A stretch of DNA of 64,000 nt from CBDEGR01 sp965237895 (GCA_965237895.1 CBDEGR010000002.1:1426001-1490000); one strand, 5' to 3'; counted from the stretch's first letter, positions 46,275-56,049 are shown. Notes: a model not told the origin generated them from the sequence alone. Translations and numbers: made by a program.

Positions 46275-48956
46275 TCATGAATGGATCTTCTTTTTGAGTT
46301 CCGCCAGGAGGTTCAACGCTTCCAGCGGCTTCAGATTATCGAGGTCCGCCTTTTCCAGTGCCGCAATCACTTCGTGGTTCAAAGGCGTGAAGATCGTAAG
46401 CTGCAAGTCGGAGCCGCTCTGCCGTTTTTTCTTGCCGGATTCGACGGCAAGATTTTCGCTCAACGTGTGCTCGCTCTGCTCGTGGCGAGCCAGAATTTCC
46501 CGCGCCCGCTCGATCACCGAGGGCGGTAGCCCGGCCAACCGCGCCACCTCGATGCCGTAGCTTTTTGAGGCGCTGCCGGGTTCGACCTTCCGGAGAAAGA
46601 GAATGCCGTCGGCCGTCTCCTTCACCGTCACCTGACAGTTGCGGATGCCGGGCAGCAGTTCGGCCAGTTCGGTCAGCTCGTGATAGTGGGTGGCGAAGAG
46701 CGTCTTTGCCTTGACCTCGGTCAAGAGGTGCTCAACGGCGGCCCAGGCCAAAGAGAGCCCGTCGAAGGTCGCCGTGCCGCGTCCGACTTCATCCAGCAGA
46801 ATCAGACTGCGCGCCGTGGCGAGGTTCAAGATGCCGGCTGTCTCGGTCATCTCCACCATGAAGGTGGAGCGGCCCCGCGCCAAGTTATCTGCCGCGCCGA
46901 TGCGCGTAAAGATGCGGTCAAAGATCGGCAAACGGGCGCGCTGCGCGGGAACAAAGCTGCCCATCTGTGCCATCAGGGCGATCAGCACCGTCTGGCGAAG
47001 ATAGGTGGACTTGCCGCCCATGTTCGGCCCGGTGACGAGCAGCAGACGGTCGGTGGTGGAGTTCATGTAGAGATCGTTCGGGGTGAATCGTCCGCCGCGT
47101 TGGTTCTCCTCGATCCGTTCGATGATCGGGTGGCGCGCTTCGGCCAACAGCAGTTCATTGTCGTCTTGATCTTCTGAAAACTCCGGCCGGTGATAGTTGC
47201 GGACGGCGGCCAAGTGGGAAAAACAGGCCAGCGTGTCGAGTTGCGCCAGAGCTTGCGCGGTGCGGCGAATCGGTTGGGCTGCGGCGGCTACGCGTTGCCG
47301 GATTTCAGCATAGAGTTCCTGTTCGATGGTGTGCAGACGGTCTTCTGCATCGAGCACCTTCGCTTCATATTCCTTCAGTTCGGGCGTGGTGAAGCGTTCG
47401 GCATTCACTAAAGTCTGCTTCCGGTCATAGTCAGAGGGGACCAGGTGGAGATTGGGTTTGGATACCTCCAGGTAGTAGCCGAAGACGTTGTTGAAGCGAA
47501 CTTTGAGAGAAGCGATCCGGGTCCGTTGGCGCTCGCGTGTTTCCATACCCGCAATGTAGCGGCGCGAGTTTTGGCCGAGTTCGCGCAGCTCGTCGAGTTG
47601 CGCGTTGTAGCCGGGCCGAATCAGGCGGCCTTCGGCAAGATGAGCCGGGGCGTCGGGATGAACGGCCTTTTCGAGAAGTTCGGCCGTCTCATGCAACTCG
47701 TCGATGGAACCGTGAAGCTCGATGAGCCGCGCCGCTTGGCAAGATTGCATATGATTTCGGAGCGTCGGTAAAAGCTGAAAAGAGGATTTAAGACCCAGCA
47801 GATCGCGCCCGTGCGCCGTGCCGAGCGTTACTTTACTGAGAATGCGCTCCAGGTCTTGAATTTGGGAGAGCAGGTCGCGAAGCTTGTCGCGGGCGATGGT
47901 GTCGGCCCGCAGCTCGTCGACCGCGTCGAGGCGGGCGGCCAATTCCGCCCGGTCGAGAGAGGGATGAAGCAGTGCCTGTCGTAAAAATCGGGAACCCATC
48001 GACGTGACGCACTCGTCGAGCGCGCCGAGAAGGCTGGTGTCGGTGGGATTGTCAAAGAGCGGCTCCAGCAATTCCAGGTTCCGCAGCGTGATCGCGTCAA
48101 GCAGAAGGCAGTCTTGCTGCTGAGTAAACTTCAATCCGTCGAACCGAGAGACGTTCCCCTTCTGAGTCTCCCGAATATAATGCACGGCCGCACCGGCGGC
48201 GGCCACGGCCGGCGGATGGTCTTCGAGGCCGAAGCCGGCCAGGTCCGCCACGCCGAAATGTTCCCGCAACACGCGCCCGGCGTACTCCGCCTCGAACACC
48301 CAATCGTCCAGGGGCGTTACCACCAACGGGGGAGCCGTTCCTTGCCCGTTCAAGGGAGACGGATCTCCATTCGAAATTTGCCCCTGCGGCTTAAGAATTT
48401 CCCTGGGGCGCATCCGTTCCAGCTCATCGGTCAGGCGGGTTGCGGCTTCAGGGCCGCGGAACTCCATGACGCGGAAGTCGCCGGTGGAGAGATCTGCCAG
48501 TGCCAGTGCCAGGACATCCTTTTGCCGAATGAGAGCACCCAGATAATTGTTCTCGCGCGCTTTGAGAAGGTCCGAGCCGACGGCGGTTCCTGGCGTCACC
48601 ACGCGCGTCACTTCCCGCCGGACCAGTTTTTTTGCCACCTTGGGGTTTTTTACTTGTTCGGGTACCTGTTCGGGAACCTGGTCGCAGACGGCCACGCGAT
48701 AACCTTTGCGGATCAACTTATTCAGGTAGGATTCGGCGGCGTGATGCGGCACACCGCACATGGGGACGGCGACGCCTTTCTCCTTATTGCGGGAGGTGAG
48801 GGTGATTTCAAGTTCGCGGGCGGCGATGACGGCGTCTTCAAAGAAGAGCTCGTAGAAATCCCCCAGGCGAAAGAAGAGCAGGGTTGCGGGGTGGCGCTGC
48901 TTGATGCTGTTGTACTGGCGCATCAAGGGGGTCGAGGGGGTCGAAGGTTCATTCAT
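46275..48956 (-). CDS. mutS: DNA mismatch repair protein MutS
   Basis: An ~893-residue MutS. The mismatch-recognition motif Phe-x-Glu appears in RLGDFYELFFED; the connector, lever and clamp domains follow; the ATPase has Walker A GPNMGGKST, then STFMVEMTETAGIL and Walker B LILLDEVGRGT; the C-terminal HTH and dimerisation region include SYGIEVARLAGLP. I use the ATG at 48956 (AAGG site) rather than 49019. First gene of an operon with nagZ, anmK and the binding protein; divergent from tsaB. Confidence 0.96.
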   Translation of the reverse strand: MNEPSTPSTPLMRQYNSIKQRHPATLLFFRLGDFYELFFEDAVIAARELEITLTSRNKEKGVAVPMCGVPHHAAESYLNKLIRKGYRVAVCDQVPEQVPEQVKNPKVAKKLVRREVTRVVTPGTAVGSDLLKARENNYLGALIRQKDVLALALADLSTGDFRVMEFRGPEAATRLTDELERMRPREILKPQGQISNGDPSPLNGQGTAPPLVVTPLDDWVFEAEYAGRVLREHFGVADLAGFGLEDHPPAVAAAGAAVHYIRETQKGNVSRFDGLKFTQQQDCLLLDAITLRNLELLEPLFDNPTDTSLLGALDECVTSMGSRFLRQALLHPSLDRAELAARLDAVDELRADTIARDKLRDLLSQIQDLERILSKVTLGTAHGRDLLGLKSSFQLLPTLRNHMQSCQAARLIELHGSIDELHETAELLEKAVHPDAPAHLAEGRLIRPGYNAQLDELRELGQNSRRYIAGMETRERQRTRIASLKVRFNNVFGYYLEVSKPNLHLVPSDYDRKQTLVNAERFTTPELKEYEAKVLDAEDRLHTIEQELYAEIRQRVAAAAQPIRRTAQALAQLDTLACFSHLAAVRNYHRPEFSEDQDDNELLLAEARHPIIERIEENQRGGRFTPNDLYMNSTTDRLLLVTGPNMGGKSTYLRQTVLIALMAQMGSFVPAQRARLPIFDRIFTRIGAADNLARGRSTFMVEMTETAGILNLATARSLILLDEVGRGTATFDGLSLAWAAVEHLLTEVKAKTLFATHYHELTELAELLPGIRNCQVTVKETADGILFLRKVEPGSASKSYGIEVARLAGLPPSVIERAREILARHEQSEHTLSENLAVESGKKKRQSGSDLQLTIFTPLNHEVIAALEKADLDNLKPLEALNLLAELKKKIHS

Positions 48957-49159
48957 TGCTGGGGCCTTGACGCCTATTATCAAGCCGCGCGCCGGGTTTG
49001 TAAACCGCCCGTTTGGCATTTCGCCCGTTGTGCGTTTCGACGGGTTCCCAAACGTGGAGAGAGAGAGTTTTGCGTCGCGACCGGCGGAAAGGATTATACT
49101 GATAACAGAGAGCGATTCCGAAAGTTCCTCCCTAACGATGGAACGAGCGATGGAACGAG

Positions 49160-49924
49160 ATGAAGATTCTGGGCATCGACACCACGGCGGGCGAAGGCAG
49201 CGTTTCGCTTTTCGCTGGCGGCCGCCCGGCTGCTACGCTCAGGTTCGAAGGCGGACGGAAGCATTCGGTAAACCTCTTTCAGGCGGTGGAGGATTTAATC
49301 CGGCAGGCCGGGTGCGCTTTACGCGAGGTGGACCTGATCAGCGTGGCCGCGGGTCCGGGCTCCTTCACAGGAATCCGAGTAGGACTGGCCGCGGCGAAGG
49401 GATGGGCCGAGGCGCTGGGGAAACCCGTGCTGGGCGTCTCGGTATTGGACGCGATGGCGGCTGACTTTTCTTTTTCAACCGGCCTATTGAAGCAAAGGGC
49501 AAATCAGGGGGCGAATCCGGTGGCAAATCAGTGGACGGTTCCCGTCTTGGATGCCGAGAGAGGCGAGTTGTACGCGGGTTTCTATCGCCCTTCCGGGCAG
49601 GAGGCGGGCCGTCGTACGGAGTGTGCACCGCCGGAAGCCGAATCCGTTGTCCTGAAGGCGTCCGAATTCCCCCAATGGCTCCGGGAGAAGTTGGGGGAGG
49701 AAGCGTGCTTCACACTTTTGGTCTGGGCGGGCCAAAGGACCGGGGCGGCACTCCAGTCGCTTGGTGACGGGCGAATAGCGGTGAACCAAGTCCGCACGCC
49801 CATGGCGGAACTGGTGGCCCGTCTGGGCGAGGCGCGCTTTCCCGGCAGCGGCGGGGGGCGACCGGAGGCCCTCACGGCATTTTATTTACGCCGGCCGGAT
49901 GCGGAAATTCATTGGAAAGACTAG
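49160..49924 (+). CDS. tsaB: tRNA N6-threonylcarbamoyladenosine biosynthesis protein TsaB
   Basis: A 254-residue ASKHA-fold protein: MKILGIDTTAGEGSVSLFAG, RKHSVNLFQAVEDLI, and the diagnostic GPGSFTGIRVGLAAAKGWAE. TsaB is the partner of TsaD and TsaE in t6A37 formation. The C-terminal half is less conserved and contains an insertion around residues 108-125. Divergent from mutS. Confidence 0.94.
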   Translation: MKILGIDTTAGEGSVSLFAGGRPAATLRFEGGRKHSVNLFQAVEDLIRQAGCALREVDLISVAAGPGSFTGIRVGLAAAKGWAEALGKPVLGVSVLDAMAADFSFSTGLLKQRANQGANPVANQWTVPVLDAERGELYAGFYRPSGQEAGRRTECAPPEAESVVLKASEFPQWLREKLGEEACFTLLVWAGQRTGAALQSLGDGRIAVNQVRTPMAELVARLGEARFPGSGGGRPEALTAFYLRRPDAEIHWKD

Positions 49925-50038
49925 ACTTTTTAATTTTTCCGACGGTTGGTCCGAGTTGAGATCGGTTTTCTGGTTGAATTGGATTTCTCCATTGTGATAA
50001 TTTCACGCCAGAACTTCCTTTCTTCGGAGGTAAAAAGC

Positions 50039-50278
50039 ATGGGTTCATCGTCATCAGCGAATACGGCACAGGAACAATTATTGGCTACGAATGAGGAATT
50101 CCGGCGATTGAAAGAGGACCATTCCCGTTACGATGAGCATCTGAGCCGCTTGACCGGCAAACATGTTCAGACCGAGAAAGAAAAAGTCGAAGAGAAGAGA
50201 CTGAAAAAACTGAAGCTCCAGTTGAAAGACCGGATGGAGAGCATCGTCCGGGACTATCAACACCAAATGAGCCACTAA
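50039..50278 (+). CDS. DUF465 (YdcH-like) coiled-coil protein
   Basis: A 79-residue protein with the DUF465 pattern: NEEFRRLKEDHSRYDEHLSR, then KLKLQLKDRMESIVRDYQ. Entirely helical coiled coil with a flexible Ser-rich N-terminus. The ATG at 50039 has a CGGAGG site 8 bases upstream. Function of the family is poorly known. Confidence 0.85.
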   Translation: MGSSSSANTAQEQLLATNEEFRRLKEDHSRYDEHLSRLTGKHVQTEKEKVEEKRLKKLKLQLKDRMESIVRDYQHQMSH

Positions 50279-50385
50279 GCTAAAGGGTGTGGTCGGTAGG
50301 ACGGGGGAGATGTTCCAACGTTTCCCACCGGGGGGAAGCTGGATATTCCTCACGTCGGGGTTGGAAGGAAACGTTCCGGGGGGCG

Positions 50386-50997
50386 ATGGTTAAGGAAGGG
50401 TATTGGTACGGCCTGCCGCTGGTACTACTGGGGGGCGGGCTGATCGGTATTGAACAATACATGGGGGGAGCCTTGGCCCTGCTGGCGGCGGGGTTGGTGC
50501 TGAATTTCTTCCGTGACCCGGACAGGATTATCCCTTCCGATTCACGGATGCTGGTTTCCCCGGCCGACGGCCTCACGCAACCGATGGTGGAAGAAGAGTT
50601 CGCGGGCCGCCGCTGGCAGAGGGTAAGCATCTTTATGTCACCCTTGGACGTGCACGTGAACCGCGCGCCCTTGGCGGGGGATATTGCGGCCGTCGAGTAC
50701 AAAAAGGGAAAGTTCCTGCCGGCCATGCGGCCCGAAGTGTCGCTCGAAAACGAGCAGAACGTGATCACCATCTGCGGGGAGAAGACGACGGTGGTGGTTC
50801 GGCAGATTGCCGGGCTTCTGGCACGGCGGATCGTTTTTTGGAAGCGGATCGGGGATTCTCTGGAGAAGGGAGAGCGGTTGGGGTTGATCAAGTTCGGCTC
50901 GCGCGTCGACGTTCTCCTGGAACCCGGAATTGAAATCCTGGTAAAGCCCGGAGAGAGGCTTCGGGCTGGGAGCAGCGTCCTTGCACTCATCCGGTGA
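50386..50997 (+). CDS. psd: Phosphatidylserine decarboxylase proenzyme (short type)
   Basis: A ~203-residue PSD of the short, archaeal-type class: two N-terminal hydrophobic segments, then FFRDPDRIIPSDSRMLVSPA, DVHVNRAPLAG and the self-cleavage site Gly-Ser in KFGSRVDVLLEP, which generates the pyruvoyl group. It makes phosphatidylethanolamine from phosphatidylserine. The exact start (50386 or earlier) is uncertain. It is followed after 7 bp by pssA, its pathway partner. Confidence 0.93.
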   Translation: MVKEGYWYGLPLVLLGGGLIGIEQYMGGALALLAAGLVLNFFRDPDRIIPSDSRMLVSPADGLTQPMVEEEFAGRRWQRVSIFMSPLDVHVNRAPLAGDIAAVEYKKGKFLPAMRPEVSLENEQNVITICGEKTTVVVRQIAGLLARRIVFWKRIGDSLEKGERLGLIKFGSRVDVLLEPGIEILVKPGERLRAGSSVLALIR

Positions 50998-51004
50998 TGA
51001 CTCT

Positions 51005-51847
51005 ATGAAGAAACCTCCTCGCCGACCCATGGAGCGGGGCGTATCGCTTCTGCCCAGTATCTTTACCGTCGGCACGCTGGCTTGCGGTTTTTACTGCCTT
51101 CTTTCGACGCTGCGCGGCGTGCAGGCACTTACCTCCGGCGGGCCGGGTGAGGCCGCCATCGAGGGATTCGACCATGCGGCGCGTGCCATCGGTTGGGCGG
51201 TGGTGTTCGACGGGCTGGACGGTCGAATCGCCCGGATGACGCGAACCGCGTCGAACTTCGGCCGCGAGTTCGACTCGATGGCCGACGTCGTCACCTTCGG
51301 ACTGGCGCCCGCGATTCTGGCCTATGCGTGGGGCATGAGGTGGCTCACTCTGGACGCCGCGCCCGGGTGGGCTCTGCGTTTGCAGCCGCTCAGTTGGATT
51401 ATCTGCTTCGCTTTTCTCATCTGCGGGGCCGGGCGGTTGGCCCGTTTCAATCTTCGATCCTCCTCTTCCGCCCAGACCGACCGTCGGTTTTTCATCGGCA
51501 TGCCGATTCCCGGCGCCGCGGGCCTGATCGCCGCCGTCGTGCATTGGGCAAAGGAGCCGCTGGGCAACCCGTATTTGGGCATTGCTTGGATGGCGGTTTT
51601 GGCGCTTCTTGCCTTCCTGATGATCAGCCGGATTCGGTACTACAGTTTTAAGTCGCGGGACCTGAGGCGGCGGCGGCCCTATGTAGTGGTGGTGGTCGTC
51701 GGCCTGATTGCGTGGTCGATCTTTCTCTATTCCGAGCAAGTCCTGCTGCTGATTGCTTCCTTTTACACGATTTCCGGCCTGCTCTACCGAGCCCTTGGGC
51801 GTCCGCAATCCCCTCCGCCCCAGCCAAGTGAAGCCGGGGCTGTATGA
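51005..51847 (+). CDS. pssA: CDP-diacylglycerol-serine O-phosphatidyltransferase
   Basis: A 280-residue multi-pass membrane enzyme. The CDP-alcohol phosphotransferase motif D-G-x2-A-R-x8-G-x3-D-x3-D is visible as DGLDGRIARMTRTASNFG followed by REFDSMAD. It makes phosphatidylserine, the Psd substrate. The start ATG at 51005 lies just after psd; the end overlaps the next gene by 4 bp (ATGA). Confidence 0.95.
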   Translation: MKKPPRRPMERGVSLLPSIFTVGTLACGFYCLLSTLRGVQALTSGGPGEAAIEGFDHAARAIGWAVVFDGLDGRIARMTRTASNFGREFDSMADVVTFGLAPAILAYAWGMRWLTLDAAPGWALRLQPLSWIICFAFLICGAGRLARFNLRSSSSAQTDRRFFIGMPIPGAAGLIAAVVHWAKEPLGNPYLGIAWMAVLALLAFLMISRIRYYSFKSRDLRRRRPYVVVVVVGLIAWSIFLYSEQVLLLIASFYTISGLLYRALGRPQSPPPQPSEAGAV

Positions 51848-52894
51848 GAGCCTCCGGAGGCGGCTACCGGGTTGCCGTCCTGGGCGCCGCGTCGCTTCTG
51901 GGCAGGGAATTGGAGAAAATTCTTCGCGAACGGCGCTTTCCCTTTTCGACCTTTGCCGCAGTGGAGCAGGGGGAAGAATCTCTCGCATCGGAATTCGACC
52001 CGGAAGAGGAGATTCCGGGCCTGCTCAGCCTGGAGGAAGCCGCCGACGTCGAGTGGGACTTTCTTTTCCTGGCCGGTTCCGGCGCGCTGGATACGGCGCT
52101 GGTGGGCGCCGTGCTCGATCACGGGGGCCGGGTGATTGATCTGGTGGACGGCAACGGGGTGCTTGATTGCGGCGGGGAGCTCCGCATCGTCTCGTTCCCC
52201 TTGCGGGAATTCACGGCCCAGCCGGCGCGCCGGGCGAATCTGTTCGGCTCTCCCCATCCGGCGACGATTCTTCTGGCCGCACTGACCGGAAATCTTGAGC
52301 GCAAGTTTTCCATTGCTGCGGCGACGGCCGAAGTGTTCGAATCGGCTTCCGCCCGAGGCGGAGAGGTGATCAAGGAGCTTCAGAAATAGACCTGGAACCT
52401 TCTCCAGTTTCAGAAGATTCCCAAGAAAGTCTTCGGTGCGCAATTGGCTTTCAACGTTCTGCCGCGGCTGGGCACCGAGCGGGCCCGGAAGGGAGGGCTG
52501 GCGGAGGGCGGGGTGCTGAGGCGCGAGTTGGAATACTTCCTGAGCGGTTCGCTGCTGATGCCGGTGCCGCGCGTCTTTCAGTTGCCGGTGTTTTACTCCA
52601 TCGCAGTATCTTTATTACGTGGAATTGACCGAGCCGATTTCCCTGGAGGAAGTGGAGCAGGCCTTGGCGGGGTCCCGGGTTCAGGTAAGGCCGGAGCGGG
52701 GCGAACCGGCGACTCTGGTGGACGTGCTGGGAGCCGACAGCATCCTTGTCGAAGTGAACCCGGCGAAAGGACCCTCGGGCGCGGACTTCTGGATTTGGGC
52801 CGTGGCCGACAACGTCCATGTGGCCGCCTTAAACGCGGTGGAAATTGCCGAGTCTTTCGTAGACGGCGGCATCGGTGGAGGTAGGGTGCAGTGA
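51844..52894 (+). pseudogene. Aspartate-semialdehyde dehydrogenase homologue (Usg-like), stop and frameshift
   Basis: The first 181 codons hold the NAD(P)-binding fold (YRVAVLGAASLLGRELEKIL) and a degenerate active site: GSPHPATILLAAL stands where ASADH has the catalytic Cys (N-C-x-T), as in non-catalytic Usg proteins. TAG at 52387-52389 interrupts the frame, which continues as LLQFQKIPKKVFGAQLAFNV, a conserved ASADH-family segment. Near 52614 an extra T shifts the frame into VELTEPISLEEVEQALAGSR through to 52894. The gene is thus doubly broken, yet remains placed between pssA and lptE with coupling overlaps at both ends. Confidence 0.82.
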
Positions 52895-53448
52895 ACCCGA
52901 AATTCCGCATCGTTCCGATGCTGCTCGCCGGATTGTTGGTTGCCGGATTTCTGCTCGCCGGTTTGCTCCTCACAGGCGCTTGCGGCTATCATCGGGCCGG
53001 TCAAGGGGCAAGGATTCCTTCCCACGTGAAGACCATCGCCGTGCCGGTCTTCCAGAGCCAGTCCCCCCGTTTCCGAATTGAGCAGCGCCTGGCGGCGGCC
53101 ATCACCCGGGAGTTTCTGGAGCGAACCCGCTTTTCCATTACCGCCTACCGGGAGCAGGCCGATGCGGTCCTCGAGGGGACCGTGTTGAATGCCTCCTCGC
53201 GCCCCGTGGCATTCGACTTCAATACCGGCCGCGCCACCACGCTCCAGTTGGTCGTCACGGCCCGCATCGATCTGCGGGAGCGTGAAACCGGCAACTCGAT
53301 CTTTTCGAACCCGCGGTACACCTTTCGCGAGCAATACCAGATTGACCCGAACGTGGTGGCCTTGTTCGAAGAAGATGAAGCGGCGCTCGAACGCATTGCG
53401 CGCGACATGGCGCAGACCCTGGTGAGTGAAATTCTGGAAAATTTCTAG
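52891..53448 (+). CDS. lptE: LPS-assembly lipoprotein LptE
   Basis: A 185-residue lipoprotein: long hydrophobic signal, lipobox TGAC followed by GYHRAGQG, the C-G-Y-H start typical of LptE, then VKTIAVPVFQSQSPRFRIEQ and DAVLEGTVLNASSRPV. LptE plugs LptD in the outer membrane for LPS insertion. The start is GTG, overlapping the preceding stop (GTGA). holA follows, the same order as in enterobacteria. Confidence 0.88.
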   Translation: MNPKFRIVPMLLAGLLVAGFLLAGLLLTGACGYHRAGQGARIPSHVKTIAVPVFQSQSPRFRIEQRLAAAITREFLERTRFSITAYREQADAVLEGTVLNASSRPVAFDFNTGRATTLQLVVTARIDLRERETGNSIFSNPRYTFREQYQIDPNVVALFEEDEAALERIARDMAQTLVSEILENF

Positions 53449-53487
53449 CCCGACGAGTTTCCTTGTTTTTATTTTCTGCAACCGCTT

Positions 53488-54540
53488 ATGACACCGAAGC
53501 AGTTTATTCAAACCATTCACAATGATCCCAGCTCGTGGGCGCCGGCCTATTTCTTTGTGGGCGAGGAGGCCTTTCTCCATGACCGCTGCCGCCGGGAGTT
53601 GTTTCGCGCCATCCCGGAGGAGGCGCGGAGTTGGTGTTTGACCTCAGTGGAATGGAAGAGCGGGGGACTCCCGTCGGTCCTGGAGCAGGCTTTCCAGATG
53701 CCGATGGTCGGACCAGGAAATCTCTTCTGGATCCGGGACCTGCAGGACTTCGGTCAAGCCACCGAGGAGGATTTTGAATCGCTCCAGGCATATCTGAAGG
53801 AGCCTCCGCCTTTTTCAACCCTGGTGTTTGCGGCGCAGGCGCCGGACCGGCGGCGGCGGTTCGTGACGCTGCTTTTGAAACAGGCCGAGGTGGTGGAGAT
53901 GCGACGGCCCGAGCCGCACGAGAGGGTCCGCTGGGTTGGAGCCCTGCTGCGCGACCAACAGATCGATATGGACCGCGAGGCGGCCGAAGCGCTGGCGGAA
54001 ATTTTCGACGGCAATCTGCTGTGGATTCAGACGGAACTTGAAAAACTGCGGGCGGCCAAGCCCGGCCTTGATCGCATTACGGTGGAGGACTTGAAGTATT
54101 TGGTCTCCCTGGCCGAGGACCGTGAGATATCGAAACTGATCGGGTATTTGGCCCATCGGGACGGCGGCGGGGCGGTCGCGCAACTCGACCGTCTGCTGAG
54201 AAGCAACGAAGCGGAGCTGAAGATTCTCTGGTATATCGGAAACCTGTTCCGGCGTTCGCTGGCGGCCGGCGGCGAGGGAGGGAGGAGGTCCGCTTATTCA
54301 TCCCGGAGGGGTTTCGGGGCCGATCTTGCCGCGCAGAATGCGGCCCAAAGCTACTCGCATTCCGAACGCCTGGGCGCGCTCAGGGCAATCCACGAAGCCG
54401 ACCTGGACATCAAGTCCGCGTGGCGGGACACGCAACTCCGGCTCGAGTATTTGATCTGGAAAATTGTAGGGAAGCGGGATCAGTCCGCGACGAAAACAGC
54501 TTCGGGCGGGGAGAGGGGTGCGTTACCCAAGCGCGTTTAG
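53488..54540 (+). CDS. holA: DNA polymerase III subunit delta
   Basis: A 350-residue clamp-loader subunit: PAYFFVGEEAFLHDRCRREL at the N-terminus (degenerate AAA+ P-loop region), LVFAAQAPDRRRRFVTLLLK, then LAEIFDGNLLWIQTELEKLR and the C-terminal helical collar ILWYIGNLFRRSLA. Usual family length. Its 3' end overlaps convergent rpsT by 18 bp. Confidence 0.93.
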   Translation: MTPKQFIQTIHNDPSSWAPAYFFVGEEAFLHDRCRRELFRAIPEEARSWCLTSVEWKSGGLPSVLEQAFQMPMVGPGNLFWIRDLQDFGQATEEDFESLQAYLKEPPPFSTLVFAAQAPDRRRRFVTLLLKQAEVVEMRRPEPHERVRWVGALLRDQQIDMDREAAEALAEIFDGNLLWIQTELEKLRAAKPGLDRITVEDLKYLVSLAEDREISKLIGYLAHRDGGGAVAQLDRLLRSNEAELKILWYIGNLFRRSLAAGGEGGRRSAYSSRRGFGADLAAQNAAQSYSHSERLGALRAIHEADLDIKSAWRDTQLRLEYLIWKIVGKRDQSATKTASGGERGALPKRV

Positions 54541-54786
54541 GTGACGCGTCAGGCGAGACTTATGCCGCCGAGCCGTATTGGCGTGAATCACGCCGCGACC
54601 GACGGCGCGGTCGAGTAGCGAGGAGGCAACCTTCAACTGCTCCTGTGCGCCGGCCTTGTCTTTCTTCGCAAGAAGGGCTCGAACACGGCGAATCTGGTGC
54701 CGGACACGGGTCAACCGGGGCCGCTTGACCTCGACTCGCTTACGATTCTGTCGGATTCGCTTCAATGCCGATACGTGGGTTGCCAT
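54523..54786 (-). CDS. rpsT: 30S ribosomal protein S20
   Basis: An 87-residue very basic all-helical protein: HVSALKRIRQNRKRVEVKRP and GVIHANTARRHKSRLTRHLN match S20. Preceded by AGGAAC-type site and a good promoter at 54817-54846. Convergent with holA, the arrangement found in many bacteria. Confidence 0.95.
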   Translation of the reverse strand: MATHVSALKRIRQNRKRVEVKRPRLTRVRHQIRRVRALLAKKDKAGAQEQLKVASSLLDRAVGRGVIHANTARRHKSRLTRHLNALG

Positions 54787-54816
54787 AGGAAAGTTCCTTT
54801 CCCAACGAAACTATTA

Positions 54817-54846
54817 ATCTAGCAGCCCTGGGGCCTTATCGTCAAC
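54817..54846 (-). promoter_or_regulatory. Promoter of rpsT
   Basis: On the minus strand TTGACG (54846-54841), 18 bp, TAGATT (54822-54817), giving a leader of about 25-30 bases before the rpsT ATG. Confidence 0.75.
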
Positions 54847-54978
54847 CGCCTGCCTCTTCAGATTGAAACCCTTGGCTTGACACCTTTTTCCCAGCGGCAG
54901 TACACTCTCCCCATTCGTTCCAAAGCCTGAGGGAACCGTAACGACCGGTTCATGACCGCCCATCTATGGAGAAGTGCC

Positions 54979-56049
54979 GTGAAGAAATGGATTACGCTGC
55001 TGATTCTGACGTCGGCCGTTGCCGGAGCCTGGGCAGGCAACTCCTCGCGGGTGGCGATGGAGATGGCCAACCGCGCCCAGAAATTCCTGGCGGCGCTGTC
55101 TTCAGAACAACAAAACGCCGCCGGTTATCCCTTCGGCGATGAGGAGCGCCTCAACTGGCACTTCATTCCCCGCCAACGAAAAGGCGTACCTCTAAAAACG
55201 ATGTCGGAGGAGCAGCGGGAGTTGGCTCACATGCTTCTGGCTTCCGCCCTAAGCCCGAGGGGTCATGATAAGGCCAAGGAGATCATGAGTCTGGAAGAGG
55301 TTCTCTTCCATCTTGAAAACCAGGACCCGCGTCGGGATTCCAAGGCCTACTTCTTCACGATTTTCGGCCCACCGTCCCTCACCGAAGAGTGGGGCTGGCG
55401 TATGGAGGGCCATCACATCTCGTTAAATTTCACTCTCCGCGACGGCCAAGTGGTCTCCACCACGCCGGCTTTTTTCGGCGCCAACCCGGCGCGCGTGAAG
55501 GAAGGCCCTCGGCAGGGACTACGTGTATTGGCATTGGAAGAGCTCCTGGCCCGTAAATTGCTCCATATGTTCGTCGGTTCGAAACAGGAGAAGGCTTTGA
55601 TTCAGGCCGAAGCTCCCGCCGACATCGTTACTGGGGCCTCCCGCCAAGCCGAGATGGGCAATCCGGTCGGGGTGCCACGCTCGGAAATGACTCCCGAGCA
55701 ATCGAAAGTGCTGCAGGTGTTGGTAAAACTCTACGAGGGTCGTTTCCACCCGGAATTGGCAAAGTCCGGCTTGGATGATGTGGCGGGGAGCCACGATATC
55801 TATTTTGCCTGGGCGGGAGGGGTGGAACCCGGCCAGCCGCACTACTACCGCATCCAGGGGGACGGTTTTGTGATCGAGTACGACAACACCCAGAACAACG
55901 CCAACCACATCCACACGGTTTGGCGCGACTTCAAAGGGGATTTTGGGCAGGGTGGTTCCGAAAAGAGTGCTTTTTTTGGCCGCGACCCGTTGCGGGAGCA
56001 CTACGTCCGCCACCACCGGCCGGGGAGCGGGCACGGGGAACACTTTTAG
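54979..56049 (+). CDS. DUF3500-family exported protein
   Basis: A 356-residue protein. I start at the GTG at 54979, which follows GGAGAAG and gives a standard signal peptide (KKWITLLILTSAVAGAWAG). The body matches DUF3500: AAGYPFGDEERLNWHFIPRQ, FFTIFGPPSLTEEWGWRMEG, HHISLNFTLRDGQ, HYYRIQGDGFVIEYDNTQNN and HIHTVWRDFKGDFG. Histidine-rich conserved motifs suggest metal binding, but the function is unknown. Confidence 0.9.
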   Translation: MKKWITLLILTSAVAGAWAGNSSRVAMEMANRAQKFLAALSSEQQNAAGYPFGDEERLNWHFIPRQRKGVPLKTMSEEQRELAHMLLASALSPRGHDKAKEIMSLEEVLFHLENQDPRRDSKAYFFTIFGPPSLTEEWGWRMEGHHISLNFTLRDGQVVSTTPAFFGANPARVKEGPRQGLRVLALEELLARKLLHMFVGSKQEKALIQAEAPADIVTGASRQAEMGNPVGVPRSEMTPEQSKVLQVLVKLYEGRFHPELAKSGLDDVAGSHDIYFAWAGGVEPGQPHYYRIQGDGFVIEYDNTQNNANHIHTVWRDFKGDFGQGGSEKSAFFGRDPLREHYVRHHRPGSGHGEHF

